Notes: generated by a model not told the origin, from the sequence alone. A stretch of 64,000 bases of DNA from Proteobacteria bacterium ST_bin11 (GCA_002083615.1 MSXO01000005.1:104764-168763); one strand, 5' to 3'. Shown: positions 46,738 through 57,814, counted from the stretch's first letter. Numbers and translations are program-made.

Positions 46738-47068
46738 TTGCGTCTCTCCAAATTAGACAGTGTTGAAGTCGATTTGAAGTATAGAAGGGAAACTGAATCC
46801 TACGGAGCAAGATCGCCGGCACTCCTTTGGAGACGATTAAAGGAATTTTACGCCCGGTCGGGTAACACGCTTGACCGATCGAGTTGTCAATCTACCCAGC
46901 CGAGCGCAGTAGCTATACTTCCCATCAGCGCGGCCCGCATTTTGATTTGGGATTGTCCGTGGCAGTCACAGAATAATCCGGGCGAAATCGCTAAACTTAG
47001 CCCTATAACTGCAGTCCGGTGCAACCAGCATTCGATGTTCTTCGGTCAACCTGCAAGCTCTGAGGCTT
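46738..47068. promoter_or_regulatory. Divergent control region of the export operon and the giant gene
   Basis: The 331-base gap must hold both promoters. CTGAGG lies 5 bases before the giant start codon as ribosome-binding site. No strict sigma-54 promoter is present: GGCACTCCTTTGG near 46818 keeps the -24 box but lacks the -12 GC. Sigma-70-like pieces such as TTGTCA and TATACT are not at good spacing. Confidence 0.5.
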
Positions 47069-50000
47069 ATGAATTCAAAGTCGCACGTAAAACACTATCA
47101 CGCAAAGCCGATTCTGGAAGAGTTAGAAACCAGGCAGCTGTTTTCCGGCGGCGTCGAAGGGCTATTGACCGAACCGGTCATGGACCCCAATGCGACCTAC
47201 ACAAATGTGACACCCCCTGCCGAAACCCAACAGCCGGTTATGCAAGCTAGCGGCAGCGAAACGACTCGCAATGAAATCGTGTTTGTCGATACCCGCGTCG
47301 AGAATTACCAATTACTATTGAATGACATCAAAAGCAGCGATGTCTCGAACCGTAACCTGGAAATTATTACCCTGGATAGCAATCAGGACGGCATTAAACA
47401 GATTTCCGGCATTCTGGCGGAGCGCGACAATCTGGATGCGGTGCACATCATCTCCCACGGCAGCGACGGCAGCCTGGATTTGGGTAGCAGCCAGCTCAAC
47501 TTCGATACCCTTATTCAAAACCAAACGGACATCAGCGCCTGGGGCAATTCGTTCAATCAAAACGGCGACATCCTGCTTTACGGCTGTAATGTCGCGGAAA
47601 CCCAGTTTGGGCAGAGTTTTGTCGAGTATTTGTCGGGGATTACCAATACCGAAGTGGCTGCATCTGAGGATGCCACCGGCAGTGCGGATTTAGGTGGCGA
47701 TTGGCAGCTTGAATACCAAACCGGGGCAATTGAAACCCAAGTCGCTATAAGTGCCACAGAGCAAACCGAATGGACCGGTTTGATGGCGGTTACTGCAAAT
47801 GGCACAGTAAGCTCTGCACAAGCCACGAATGTCAGCAGTTTAACCTGGCAGCATACCGTTGCAGACGGTTCCAATCGCGCCTTGTTCGTCACGCTGGCGA
47901 TTGACGGTGCGGGTGCCGGCGTGAATAGCGTCACCTACGGTGGAGTCGCTTTGACCAAAGTCGGACGAACGGTGGGAAACCACGCCGTTGAAATCTGGCA
48001 ACTGGTCAATCCAACCGTTGGCACTGCCGATGTGGTGGTGAGTCTTGGTGCAACGACGCACATCAAAGGTGGTGCAGTTACGTACAACGGCGTCAATCAA
48101 TCGACGCCTACCGGAACCTATGCCAGCGCCAGTGGTACCGGCACTACAGCAAGTGTGAATGTGAGCAGCGCTACGGGTGATTTGGTTCTCGATATTACTA
48201 ACTGGAATACTAACCCTAGTGGCTACACAATTGGGGCAGGTCAAACGGCCACATGGAATCTGACCAATACCAACCACCGTGGCGTTTCCACGACTGAAGC
48301 CGGTGCTGCAACGGTTACCATGAGCAGCAGTGTATGGTTATCAAATCAATGGGAAATGGGTGCGATCTCCATTAAAGCCGCCCCAGTCGCACCCGTAGTA
48401 ACGACCACCGGCACTACGCTGTCTTACACCGAAAATGCCGCCGCCACTGCCGTCGATAGCGCAATCACGGTCAGCGATGCCGACAGCACTAACCTCGCCG
48501 GCGCCACGATCAGTATTTCATCGGGTTTTGTATCGGGCCAGGATACGCTGAACTTTACCAATCAGAACGGCATCACCGGCAGTTGGAACAGTATAACCGG
48601 CGTTTTGACGTTGACCGGCAGCGCTACGGTAGCAAATTACCAGACCGCACTGCGTAGCATCACTTACGTCAACAGCTCTGATAACCCCAGCACTACTACG
48701 CGCACCGTATCTTTTGTAGTCAACGATGGTGCACTCAATAGCACCACCAAAACGCGCAACATTACCGTGATCGCAGTCAACGACGCCCCAGTACCACACG
48801 CAGACAGTATATCCGGTAACGAAGATACTACGATCACTGGTAATGTGTTGTCGAATGACACCGATGCAGATAACAATCCTTTGACGGCTACTCTGGTATC
48901 CGGTCCGGCAAATGCTAGCTCTTTCACACTGAATGCGAATGGTTCTTTCAGTTACACGCCCACTGCCAATTGGTCAGGTACTGACAGTTTTAGTTATTTA
49001 GTCAACGATGGCTCGAGTTCAATCCTCCATTATTGGGCCTTGGAGGGAAATGCCGTCGATACAGTAGGTGGCGCCAACGGCAGCTTAATGAACAATCCCA
49101 CGACCATCACCGGTGTATCGGGAAACGCCCTGCAGTTTGATGGCAGCGATTATGTGGCCCTACCGGATGTCACTTATCCCAGCAATTTCACGCTGTCGTT
49201 CTATTTCAAAGTTAGCGATAACAGCGGTACGGGCATACAGTACCTCTACTCACATGGCGCACCTGGCAGCACGAACGCCGTCCAAGTCGCCATCATTGAG
49301 TCTAGCTACGCAGAAACTTCACGGCGCAACCATCTTGTCACATCATTCATCGATGCAAATGACGATCCCTTTGGCGGGCAATTATTCACCGACGTCAGTG
49401 GTTTAATGGGCGATGGCCAGTGGCATTTATACACAGCCACGGTAACCGCCGGTGTTGGAACCAAGGTGTATGTAGACGGTGCGTTGCGGGCCTCGAATGC
49501 AACCGGAGGTAATGGCATCAATCCGACTGGCACTGCGGTGATTGGTGGACGATCCGATTTGGCGGCAGATCGATTCCTTAATGCGAATGGCGGTATGGAT
49601 AGCGTGACTCTCTACAACCAGGCGCTTAGTGCCAGCGAAGTGTCCGGATTGTTGACCAACCCGCCTCAGGCAACCGCGACGATTACCGTAAATCCTGTCA
49701 ACGATGCCCCCAACGATCTCTACGCTATTAACGGCGTCGCCGAATCCAGTCTGATCGGCGTTTATGGATTTACCAACCCAAGCAATCTAGGCCTCGACTC
49801 CGCCGGCAACAGTGCGCCGATGACCTTATACGGCAATCCGGGCCAGACCACGGGTCCCAGCGGCTCCGGCGCACTTGATCTGGCGGGCGGAGCATCCGGC
49901 CAGTATGGCGATATTGTCGGGATTACCACCGGCGGCGCGATGACCTTTGCTGCTTCGGTAAGGTTCGATAGCACCGGCGATTGGCAGCGTGTTTTTGATT

Positions 50001-53000
50001 TCGGACAAGCCTATAGCACCGAAATTGGCAACGTCTATGTCGGTCGGGAATGGAACACCAACAACCTGACGTTTACCATCGAAAAAAATGGCGTGTACGC
50101 CTATCGCGCCACCGCCAGCAACGCCATCAGCAATGGCTCATGGCTACATTTTGCGGCCACGGTGGATGCTACAGGCAACATGAAGCTATATATAGATGGC
50201 AATTTGGCCGCATCCACAACTGGCGTGGCGCTGGAAACGGGTGTTCGCACGAACAATTTCATAGGCAAATCTCACTGGCCCGATGCGGCATTTGACGGCG
50301 CTATCGACAATTTTGTCATCGCCAATGGCGTGATGAGCGCATCTGAAGTGGCGGCGCTGTATCAACAATCAACAGGGTTTTCAGTCGCCGAGAACGCTGC
50401 TATCGGCACTGTAGTGGGCACAGTGGTGGGCTTCGACGTCGACGCCAACGCCAATCCCACTTACAGCCTAACCGACAGCGCTGGTGGGCGCTTTGCTATC
50501 AACGCAACCAATGGCACCCTGACGGTGGCCGATGGCTCGTTATTGAATTACGAGGCAGCTACCAGCCATTCCATTACCGCTCAGATAACCGACTCGCTGG
50601 GCAATACCTACAGTGAGACATTGACGGTAGCGCTTACTAATCTTGTCGATCAACCCTTGCAGACAATTCCGCTGTCGATACAAGAGGGGAATGAAGACAA
50701 TGCGTTGGTTTTCAACACTGCTGGTGGCAACGCGATCTCGATCAACGACATATTCCGTACCAACTTGCCGCTGCAGGTCAATCTGCAAGTCAACCATGGC
50801 GCACTAACCCTATCTCAGACTACGGGGCTTTCGATACTCGGCGGCAGCAACGGCAGCGCGTTTATGACAATTCTAGGCACTGAAGCCGCCATCAACGCGG
50901 CTCTCCAAGGTCTATCCTACGTGCCAAACGCCGATTACCAGGGCACCGATTCGCTGACCATCACCACATCGCTGGTAGCTAGTCTCGAAGGGCACTATAC
51001 GTTCGAAAATGGCAATGTACTGGATCAGAGCGTTGGCGCTTCGCAGAACGGCGCTCTGGTTGGAAACGCTAGAATCGTGAACGACCCAGCGCGGGGTGAG
51101 GTTTTGAGCCTCGATGGGAATAGAGACTATGTCGAAATCACCGGACAATTCGGTAACCCAACCAATGTCACTCTTGCCGCCTGGGTGAAAAGCGCCGCCT
51201 ATAACACCGATGAAGTCATATCCTTGGGCGACAATATTGCATTGCGAATTGGATCGGCGGGGCAACTTACTTATTTTTATTATGACGCCACCGGGCTCAA
51301 GCTTGTTAACACGTCGACATACCTCAACAGCGACTGGAATCATGTCGCTCTTACCTTTGACGACAGCGCTAATACAATCAGCGTCTATTTGAACGGTACC
51401 TTAGTTGACTCGAGAGCCGCACCGAATTCCATCCTTTATGCGCGGGGGTCAAACACGCTGATTGGCGCACATGGTTTCGGCGAAACAGGGTTCGACTTCA
51501 ACGGATTGATCGACGATGCCCGCGTCTACAACCGAGCCCTCGCCGCCGATGAAATCGCCGCTTTGGCAGCCAATCAAACAACGGTAACTGGCAGTGTGGC
51601 GATTCAAGTCAACCCGGTCGACGATGCACCGACGTTCTCAAGTCTGAACGGCAATCCGACTTACGTTGAAAACGGTCCTGCCGTGCTGCTGGACATTGAT
51701 GTAACTATCAGCGACACAGAGCTGGATGCCCTCAATGGTGGCTTGGGCAATTATGCCGGCGCGAGCCTAACGTTACTACGCAATGGCGGTGCGAACGGCG
51801 AAGACCTGCTGGGTTTTGTTGATGGCAATGGCATTACCCGCTCGGGCGGCAATTTAATCAAAAACGGACAAGTGCTCGCCACCTTCGATACCACGACCAC
51901 AGCGGGTCAATTGCTTGTGACATTCACCGCTGCGAACGGTGAAATTCCGACTTCTGCCGATGTGGACAACATTCTGCGGCAGATCAGCTATGCCAACAGT
52001 AGTGACGCTCCGCCTGCCAGCATTCAAATGAACTGGACCTTCAGTGACGGCAACACAGGCACACAGGGCAGCGGCGGAGCCTTAACAACTGCCGGCAGCA
52101 TTACGGTGTCCATTACTACCGCCAATGACGCCCCTGTGTTCAGCCAACTTAATAACAGCGTCAACTACTCCGAAGGCAGTTACGGGGTGGTGTTGGATGC
52201 AGATGTCACCATCTTCGATGCCGAACTATCGGGTATTAATAATTTTAGCGGTGCCACCCTGACGCTTGCCCGCCATGGCGGAGCCGACTCCGATGACGCT
52301 TTAGCTTTTGATGGCACCATCGTTACGGTAAGCGGCGCAAATGTTTATGTCAGTGGCGTATTAATTGGCAGTTACACCTTCACCGGCGGAGAGATGAACA
52401 TCACCTTTGCTGCAAACGCCACTCAGGCGCGGGTGAATAGCTTGTTGCAGAATACTGTTTACTGGAACTGGAGCGACAATCCGCCCGTTAGCGTGCAAAT
52501 CGATTGGACGTTCAGTGACGCTAATAGCACCGCCCAAGGTTCTGGCGGTGCATTGACGGCAACGGGCATCACAACTGTGAACATCACCGGCGTTAACGAC
52601 GCGCCCAGCGGTACGGATAAAACGCTGACCATTGAGGAAGACTCGACCTATACCTTAACTGCCGCGGACTTCGGTTCTAGTGACACCGATGGCAACAATT
52701 TTGCTCGGGTCTGGATTACCAGTCTGCCTGCTCAGGGAGAATTGCTTTTCAATGGTGCCACATTTGCAGTCAATAACTGGGTGGTGAAAAGTGATCTTGA
52801 TTTAGGGTTGTTGACGTTCAAGCCAGCGTCCAATGCAAATGGCAGCAGCTACACCAGTTTTACATTCCAGGTTCAAGATGACGGCGGTACGGCTAACGGT
52901 GGACTGGATCGTGATCCGTCCAGTAATACGATTACCTTCAATGTCAACGCTGTTAACGATGCACCGGTTTTATCAGGCATAGAAACGACTCCGTTGGCTT

Positions 53001-56000
53001 ACAGTGAAAACGACCCCGCCAAAGCCGTGAGCAGTACTTTGGTTTTAACTGACGTCGACAATACAACGATCAACTCTGCGACGGTACAATTATCAAGCGG
53101 TTACATCCAGTTAGAAGACAGGCTCACTTTTACCAATACCGCGAATATAACCGGCACCTGGGATTCAAGCACAGGCACGATGACTTTAACCGGTGTGGCA
53201 TCTTTGGCGGAGTATCAGGCGGCGTTACGTTCTGTTGCCTATGAAAATTTTAGTGAGCAGTCCACCGAAGGTTATTTGACCGTATTAATTAAGGTAAACA
53301 ATGACTTGACATCGAATACCGTTGCCCGCGATATTTACATTACAACGATTAACGATGCGCCTGTCTTGAATAGCGCGAGTTTGACTGTTAGCGAAGGTCA
53401 AACTGTCACCGTGAGTGCGACTAATTTCAGCGTCTCCGACCCGGAGAGCCTTAGCTTCACCTATAGCGTGAGCAATGTCAGCGGCGGTTACTTCCAATTG
53501 AGCACGGCGACCGGTACACCGGTTACCAGCTTTACCAGCGATCAGCTGGCGGCCAATCACGTCCAATTCGTCCACGACGACAACGAAGCCGCCCCGAGCT
53601 TCAGCGTGACCGTCAATGATGGAGCGCTAAGTTCCAACACCTTGGCGGCAACGATTAACTTCACGGCGGTCAACGATGCTCCTTTCATCAGCAGTGCATC
53701 ATTGACTTTGAACGAAGGTCAAACCGTGACGCTATCGGCTGCCAATTTCGGCGTAACTGATCCTGACAACAGCAGTTTCTCCTACACGGTCAGCAGCGTC
53801 AGCGGCGGTTACTTCCAGCTTAGCAGCAATCCTGGCGTCAGCGTCACCAGTTTCAGTACGGCTCAACTTGCCGCTAATCAAGTCCAGTTCGTCGATGACG
53901 GCAACGAAGTTGCACCGAGTTTAAGCGTGACCGTCAGTGATGGAGCGCTAAGTTCCAATACCCTGACGGCGACGATTAACTACACCGCTGTCAATGACGC
54001 GCCGCTGCTGGATAACACCGGCACGATGACGTTGACATTGATTACCGAAGATCAAATCAATAACAGCGGCAATACGGTCGCTGACCTTCTGGCCAGCGCG
54101 GGCGGGAATAGGGTTACAGATGTGGATAGTGGCGCAGTCGAAGGGATTGCCATCACGGCCACAACGGTGGGTTACGGTAAGTGGCAGTATTCATTGGATG
54201 GCGGTGCAAACTGGTTGGATGTCGGCACGGTTTCCAATACCTCGGCATTGCTGTTGCGAGCAACCGATTCGATACGCTTTCTGCCGCAATACGAAAATGG
54301 CTCGACGCCCACTTTTACCTTTCGCGCCTGGGATCAAACCAGTGGCCTAGCCGGCAATAAGGTCAGCACCGCCAGCAACGGTGGAACCACGGCATTTAGC
54401 GCAGCAACAGAAACGGCCTCTATCGTGGTGACAGATGTCAACGATGCGCCGGTACTGTTTGCGATGCAAACCCCGGTTTTACAATCCGTCAATGAAGACG
54501 CGGGGGTGCCGGTCGGCGCGGTGGGTACTTTAGTCTCGTCATTGGTGGATTTTCAATTGCCGGGCGGGCAAGTCGACAATGTCGGCGATGATGATATTGG
54601 TGCGGTATTGGGTATTGCTTTAGTTGGTGCTGATGCCTCCAATGGTACTTGGTATTACACCACCAATGGCGGCACGAACTGGTCAGCACTGGGAACAGTG
54701 AGTGATGCCAATGCTTTGTTACTGAAAGCCGATGCCAACAGCCGCGTTTATTTTGCGCCCGATAGCAACTTTAACGGCACAGTCACCACAGCATTGACAT
54801 TTCGGGCTTGGGATCAATCGGCGGGCACCGCCGGCAGTACGGCGGATACATCCAATAATGGCGGCACTACCGCATTCAGTTCCACTAGCGATACCGCTGC
54901 TATTACCGTGAATGCTGTCAATGATGCGCCCGTCCTGAACACCGCAACGTTGACTTTGAACGAAGGTGAAACTATCAGTTTGTCGGCAGCTAATTTCAGT
55001 GTCACTGATGTCGACAATAGCAGTTTTGCCGTCACGGTAAGCAATGTTACAGGCGGCTTTTTCCAATTATCGACAAACAACGGTGTTGCCATCACCAGTT
55101 TTACTAGTAGCCAATTAGGTAATGGCTTGGTGCAATTTGTCGATGATGGCAATGAGGTGGCGCCGAGCTTCGATGCGAAGGTGGGTGACGGTACTCTTGA
55201 CTCCAACACCGTGGCTGCGACCATCCTTTATACGGGCATCAACGATAATGCCCCGGTGATCAACTCCGGCAGCACCGCCAGCATCGCTGAAAACAGTGCC
55301 ACAAGCACCGTGGTCTATACCGCCAGCGGCAGCGATGCCGACGGCAACATTGTGACTTGGAGTTTGAGCGGCACCGATGCCGGGTTATTGAACATCGACG
55401 CCAACAGCGGCGCTGTCACGCTGAAGGCTGCAGCGGATTACGAAACCAAAGCCAGCTACAGTTTCAACGTAGTGGCCAGTGACGGGACCTTAAGCAGCAG
55501 TCAAGCCGTGACCTTGAGTGTCAGTAACCTCAATGACAACGCTGTCGTCGGTCCGACAGATAGCAATACCAGTCTCAATAGCGTGGCTGAAAACGCCGCC
55601 AACGGCACGGTGGTAGGCATCACTGCCCTAGCTACCGACGCCGATAGCGGTGCCACCATCAGCTACAGCCTAAGCGACACTGCCGGCGGCCGTTTTGCTA
55701 TCGATAGCACCACCGGGGTAATCACCGTTGCCAACGGCAGTCTGCTGGATTATGAAACTGCCACCAACCAAAACATCACCGTACTGGCGACCAGCTCCGA
55801 CGGTTCCAGTAACAGCCAAAGCTTCAGTATTGCTGTCACCAATCTCAATGACAATCCGGTCAGCGCGATCAGCGACAGTAACACTGGCTTCAACAGCGTC
55901 AATGAAAACGCTGCCACCGGCACCGTGGTGGGGTTCACTGCCTTGGCTACTGATGCGGACGTAGGCGCCACCGTAAGCTACAGTCTGAGCAACAACGCCG

Positions 56001-57814
56001 GCGGCCGCTTCGCCATCAACAGTACAACAGGGGTTGTCACTGTCGCCGACGGTAGTTTGCTGGATTATGAAACCGCCACCAGCCATGACATCACCGTACT
56101 GGCGACCAGCAGTGACGGTTCGACCAACAGCCAAACTTTCAGCATTGCTGTGACCAATGTCAACGACAATCCGGTCTCGGTAGTCAGTGACAGCAACGCT
56201 GCAGCGAACAGTGTGGCCGAGAACGCTGCCACTGGCACCGTGGTGGGCATCACCGCCCTGGCGACCGACGCCGATGCGGGTGCCACCATCACCTACAGTC
56301 TGACCGACACTGCAGGCGGCCGCTTCGCCATCGACAGCAGCACGGGCATCGTTACCGTCGCCGGCGGCAGCTTGCTGGATTACGAAAGCGCCACCAGCCA
56401 CAGCATCACGGTGCTGGCGACCAGTTCGGATGGTTCTACGAACAGCCAAAGCTTCACGGTCAATCTCAGCAACTTGAACGACAATCCGGTCAGCACCATC
56501 ACCGACAGCAACGCCACCGCCAACAGTGTGGCGGAGAACGCCGCCAACGGCACCGTAGTTGGCATTACCGCCGCAGCGAGCGATGCCGACAGCGGCGCGA
56601 CGATCAGCTACAGCCTTAGCGACGATGCCGGTGGCCGCTTTGCCATCGACAGCAGCACGGGCGTGGTCACTGTGGCCGACGGCAGTCTGCTGGATTACGA
56701 AAGCGCCACCAGCCATAGCATCACGGTGCTGACGACCAGCTCAGATGGTGCGACCAATAGCCAAAGCTTTACCATCAACGTCAACAATCTGAACGACAAC
56801 GCCCCGGTGCTTGGCGGGCTTACATTAACAATACTCGAGGGGCAAGCGACTACATTGTCTGCGGCCAATTTCGACGTCAATGATCCGGATACCAGCAGTT
56901 TTACCTACTATCTAAGCGACGTGACCGGCGGTTACTTCCAACTGAGCACTGCAATCGGCAACCCGATTATGAGCTTCACAAGTAGCCAACTTACTGCCAA
57001 TCTGGTGCAGTTCGTCGACAACGGCGATAAATTAGCCCCCAGCTTCAAGGTAATGGTCAGTGATGGTGAGTTTGTCTCCAATATGCTGGTGACCAGCATT
57101 AACTACGTGGCAGCTAACGATACGACAAGTGCATTACAAAACATTATTGCTTTCAACCAAACCAACGGTTTAAACGATAAAAATCAGGCAGACAATACCC
57201 ACGCGAATAGCGCGCCCCAGCATCCCACGCAAACTGACCAATTTGAAGTTATTATCGATTTAAACGCTTACATCGATAACTTGACGAGTGAAGCAAGCAA
57301 AGAAAACATGGCAAAGGAAGGCGACTTTATCTTAGAACCAGGGGTTTGGGTAAACGATGGCAGCAATACCAAGTTATCCGGGCTCTTGGACAACAACAAT
57401 AACGCAGAGCAACGTAGCGAAAGCAACCGGAAGTATCACGTCCAAACCACAATCCCAGCGGTTGAGTCATATACTATTGATAGTGAGACCGAGCTAACCG
57501 AGCAGGAGGAAATGGAGTTTTGGAATCGATTGGAAACCATTCGGAAGCAAATGAGCGCGCCAGAGGTGCTTGCTGATGCGAGTCCAGTGAATATTAAAGT
57601 CATCTTGGGTACCAGCGCGGGCCTTACTGCCGGATTCGTTAGCTGGATCTTGCGTGCCGGGTCGTTAATGGCAAGTTTTATGTCGACTGTACCCTTGCTC
57701 AGACGCTTCGACCCGTTGCCGATAATGCGGTCAGCCAAGAAATCCACTCCGGCAAAAAATGCGGAATCTCCTAAGCTCGATACAAAATCATCGGATTCTG
57801 AACCCACCAAATAA
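47069..57814 (+). CDS. Giant LEPR-XLL/DUF4347/LamG/cadherin-repeat surface protein
   Basis: 3581 residues. Residues 13-28 (KPILEELETRQLFSGG) match the LEPR-XLL motif. DUF4347 follows (about 69-235) with HIISHG (His130) and LLYGC (Cys173). Next come a beta domain (240-430), cadherin/Ig-like repeats, three LamG-like domains (about 650-860, 895-1095 and 1310-1495), CSPG/cadherin repeats and four 105-residue cadherin repeats (2822-3241). There is a low-complexity linker and a C-terminal hydrophobic helix (about 3512-3545) ending VPLLRRFDPLPIM. No Sec signal peptide and no RTX nonapeptides are visible. Cys173 is the only cysteine I found. It is likely a large adhesin or matrix protein, possibly exported by the divergent operon. 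Confidence 0.88.
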   Translation: MNSKSHVKHYHAKPILEELETRQLFSGGVEGLLTEPVMDPNATYTNVTPPAETQQPVMQASGSETTRNEIVFVDTRVENYQLLLNDIKSSDVSNRNLEIITLDSNQDGIKQISGILAERDNLDAVHIISHGSDGSLDLGSSQLNFDTLIQNQTDISAWGNSFNQNGDILLYGCNVAETQFGQSFVEYLSGITNTEVAASEDATGSADLGGDWQLEYQTGAIETQVAISATEQTEWTGLMAVTANGTVSSAQATNVSSLTWQHTVADGSNRALFVTLAIDGAGAGVNSVTYGGVALTKVGRTVGNHAVEIWQLVNPTVGTADVVVSLGATTHIKGGAVTYNGVNQSTPTGTYASASGTGTTASVNVSSATGDLVLDITNWNTNPSGYTIGAGQTATWNLTNTNHRGVSTTEAGAATVTMSSSVWLSNQWEMGAISIKAAPVAPVVTTTGTTLSYTENAAATAVDSAITVSDADSTNLAGATISISSGFVSGQDTLNFTNQNGITGSWNSITGVLTLTGSATVANYQTALRSITYVNSSDNPSTTTRTVSFVVNDGALNSTTKTRNITVIAVNDAPVPHADSISGNEDTTITGNVLSNDTDADNNPLTATLVSGPANASSFTLNANGSFSYTPTANWSGTDSFSYLVNDGSSSILHYWALEGNAVDTVGGANGSLMNNPTTITGVSGNALQFDGSDYVALPDVTYPSNFTLSFYFKVSDNSGTGIQYLYSHGAPGSTNAVQVAIIESSYAETSRRNHLVTSFIDANDDPFGGQLFTDVSGLMGDGQWHLYTATVTAGVGTKVYVDGALRASNATGGNGINPTGTAVIGGRSDLAADRFLNANGGMDSVTLYNQALSASEVSGLLTNPPQATATITVNPVNDAPNDLYAINGVAESSLIGVYGFTNPSNLGLDSAGNSAPMTLYGNPGQTTGPSGSGALDLAGGASGQYGDIVGITTGGAMTFAASVRFDSTGDWQRVFDFGQAYSTEIGNVYVGREWNTNNLTFTIEKNGVYAYRATASNAISNGSWLHFAATVDATGNMKLYIDGNLAASTTGVALETGVRTNNFIGKSHWPDAAFDGAIDNFVIANGVMSASEVAALYQQSTGFSVAENAAIGTVVGTVVGFDVDANANPTYSLTDSAGGRFAINATNGTLTVADGSLLNYEAATSHSITAQITDSLGNTYSETLTVALTNLVDQPLQTIPLSIQEGNEDNALVFNTAGGNAISINDIFRTNLPLQVNLQVNHGALTLSQTTGLSILGGSNGSAFMTILGTEAAINAALQGLSYVPNADYQGTDSLTITTSLVASLEGHYTFENGNVLDQSVGASQNGALVGNARIVNDPARGEVLSLDGNRDYVEITGQFGNPTNVTLAAWVKSAAYNTDEVISLGDNIALRIGSAGQLTYFYYDATGLKLVNTSTYLNSDWNHVALTFDDSANTISVYLNGTLVDSRAAPNSILYARGSNTLIGAHGFGETGFDFNGLIDDARVYNRALAADEIAALAANQTTVTGSVAIQVNPVDDAPTFSSLNGNPTYVENGPAVLLDIDVTISDTELDALNGGLGNYAGASLTLLRNGGANGEDLLGFVDGNGITRSGGNLIKNGQVLATFDTTTTAGQLLVTFTAANGEIPTSADVDNILRQISYANSSDAPPASIQMNWTFSDGNTGTQGSGGALTTAGSITVSITTANDAPVFSQLNNSVNYSEGSYGVVLDADVTIFDAELSGINNFSGATLTLARHGGADSDDALAFDGTIVTVSGANVYVSGVLIGSYTFTGGEMNITFAANATQARVNSLLQNTVYWNWSDNPPVSVQIDWTFSDANSTAQGSGGALTATGITTVNITGVNDAPSGTDKTLTIEEDSTYTLTAADFGSSDTDGNNFARVWITSLPAQGELLFNGATFAVNNWVVKSDLDLGLLTFKPASNANGSSYTSFTFQVQDDGGTANGGLDRDPSSNTITFNVNAVNDAPVLSGIETTPLAYSENDPAKAVSSTLVLTDVDNTTINSATVQLSSGYIQLEDRLTFTNTANITGTWDSSTGTMTLTGVASLAEYQAALRSVAYENFSEQSTEGYLTVLIKVNNDLTSNTVARDIYITTINDAPVLNSASLTVSEGQTVTVSATNFSVSDPESLSFTYSVSNVSGGYFQLSTATGTPVTSFTSDQLAANHVQFVHDDNEAAPSFSVTVNDGALSSNTLAATINFTAVNDAPFISSASLTLNEGQTVTLSAANFGVTDPDNSSFSYTVSSVSGGYFQLSSNPGVSVTSFSTAQLAANQVQFVDDGNEVAPSLSVTVSDGALSSNTLTATINYTAVNDAPLLDNTGTMTLTLITEDQINNSGNTVADLLASAGGNRVTDVDSGAVEGIAITATTVGYGKWQYSLDGGANWLDVGTVSNTSALLLRATDSIRFLPQYENGSTPTFTFRAWDQTSGLAGNKVSTASNGGTTAFSAATETASIVVTDVNDAPVLFAMQTPVLQSVNEDAGVPVGAVGTLVSSLVDFQLPGGQVDNVGDDDIGAVLGIALVGADASNGTWYYTTNGGTNWSALGTVSDANALLLKADANSRVYFAPDSNFNGTVTTALTFRAWDQSAGTAGSTADTSNNGGTTAFSSTSDTAAITVNAVNDAPVLNTATLTLNEGETISLSAANFSVTDVDNSSFAVTVSNVTGGFFQLSTNNGVAITSFTSSQLGNGLVQFVDDGNEVAPSFDAKVGDGTLDSNTVAATILYTGINDNAPVINSGSTASIAENSATSTVVYTASGSDADGNIVTWSLSGTDAGLLNIDANSGAVTLKAAADYETKASYSFNVVASDGTLSSSQAVTLSVSNLNDNAVVGPTDSNTSLNSVAENAANGTVVGITALATDADSGATISYSLSDTAGGRFAIDSTTGVITVANGSLLDYETATNQNITVLATSSDGSSNSQSFSIAVTNLNDNPVSAISDSNTGFNSVNENAATGTVVGFTALATDADVGATVSYSLSNNAGGRFAINSTTGVVTVADGSLLDYETATSHDITVLATSSDGSTNSQTFSIAVTNVNDNPVSVVSDSNAAANSVAENAATGTVVGITALATDADAGATITYSLTDTAGGRFAIDSSTGIVTVAGGSLLDYESATSHSITVLATSSDGSTNSQSFTVNLSNLNDNPVSTITDSNATANSVAENAANGTVVGITAAASDADSGATISYSLSDDAGGRFAIDSSTGVVTVADGSLLDYESATSHSITVLTTSSDGATNSQSFTINVNNLNDNAPVLGGLTLTILEGQATTLSAANFDVNDPDTSSFTYYLSDVTGGYFQLSTAIGNPIMSFTSSQLTANLVQFVDNGDKLAPSFKVMVSDGEFVSNMLVTSINYVAANDTTSALQNIIAFNQTNGLNDKNQADNTHANSAPQHPTQTDQFEVIIDLNAYIDNLTSEASKENMAKEGDFILEPGVWVNDGSNTKLSGLLDNNNNAEQRSESNRKYHVQTTIPAVESYTIDSETELTEQEEMEFWNRLETIRKQMSAPEVLADASPVNIKVILGTSAGLTAGFVSWILRAGSLMASFMSTVPLLRRFDPLPIMRSAKKSTPAKNAESPKLDTKSSDSEPTK
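55532..56791 (+). repeat. Four tandem 315-bp cadherin-repeat units inside the giant gene
   Basis: Units start at 55532, 55847, 56162 and 56477, each beginning NDNxV and holding AENAAxGTVVG, GGRFAI and SLLDYE. The high identity at protein level suggests recent duplication and possible copy-number variation. The repeats create a long open frame on the other strand that is not a gene. Confidence 0.9.

Noticed and set aside
46815..46835. GGCACTCCTTTGG as a sigma-54 promoter for the giant gene
   Set aside because: The invariant GC of the -12 box is missing at the required spacing.
46708..47250. 180-codon plus-strand frame overlapping the start of the giant gene
   Set aside because: It runs through the divergent promoter region and the start of the giant frame; the giant gene has a ribosome-binding site, the conserved LEPR-XLL motif and domain content.
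55670..56716. 348-codon open frame on the minus strand inside the giant gene
   Set aside because: It runs antisense through the four tandem cadherin repeats, shows the same repeat periodicity and has Ala/Gly/Val-rich shadow composition; the plus-strand frame is clearly the gene.
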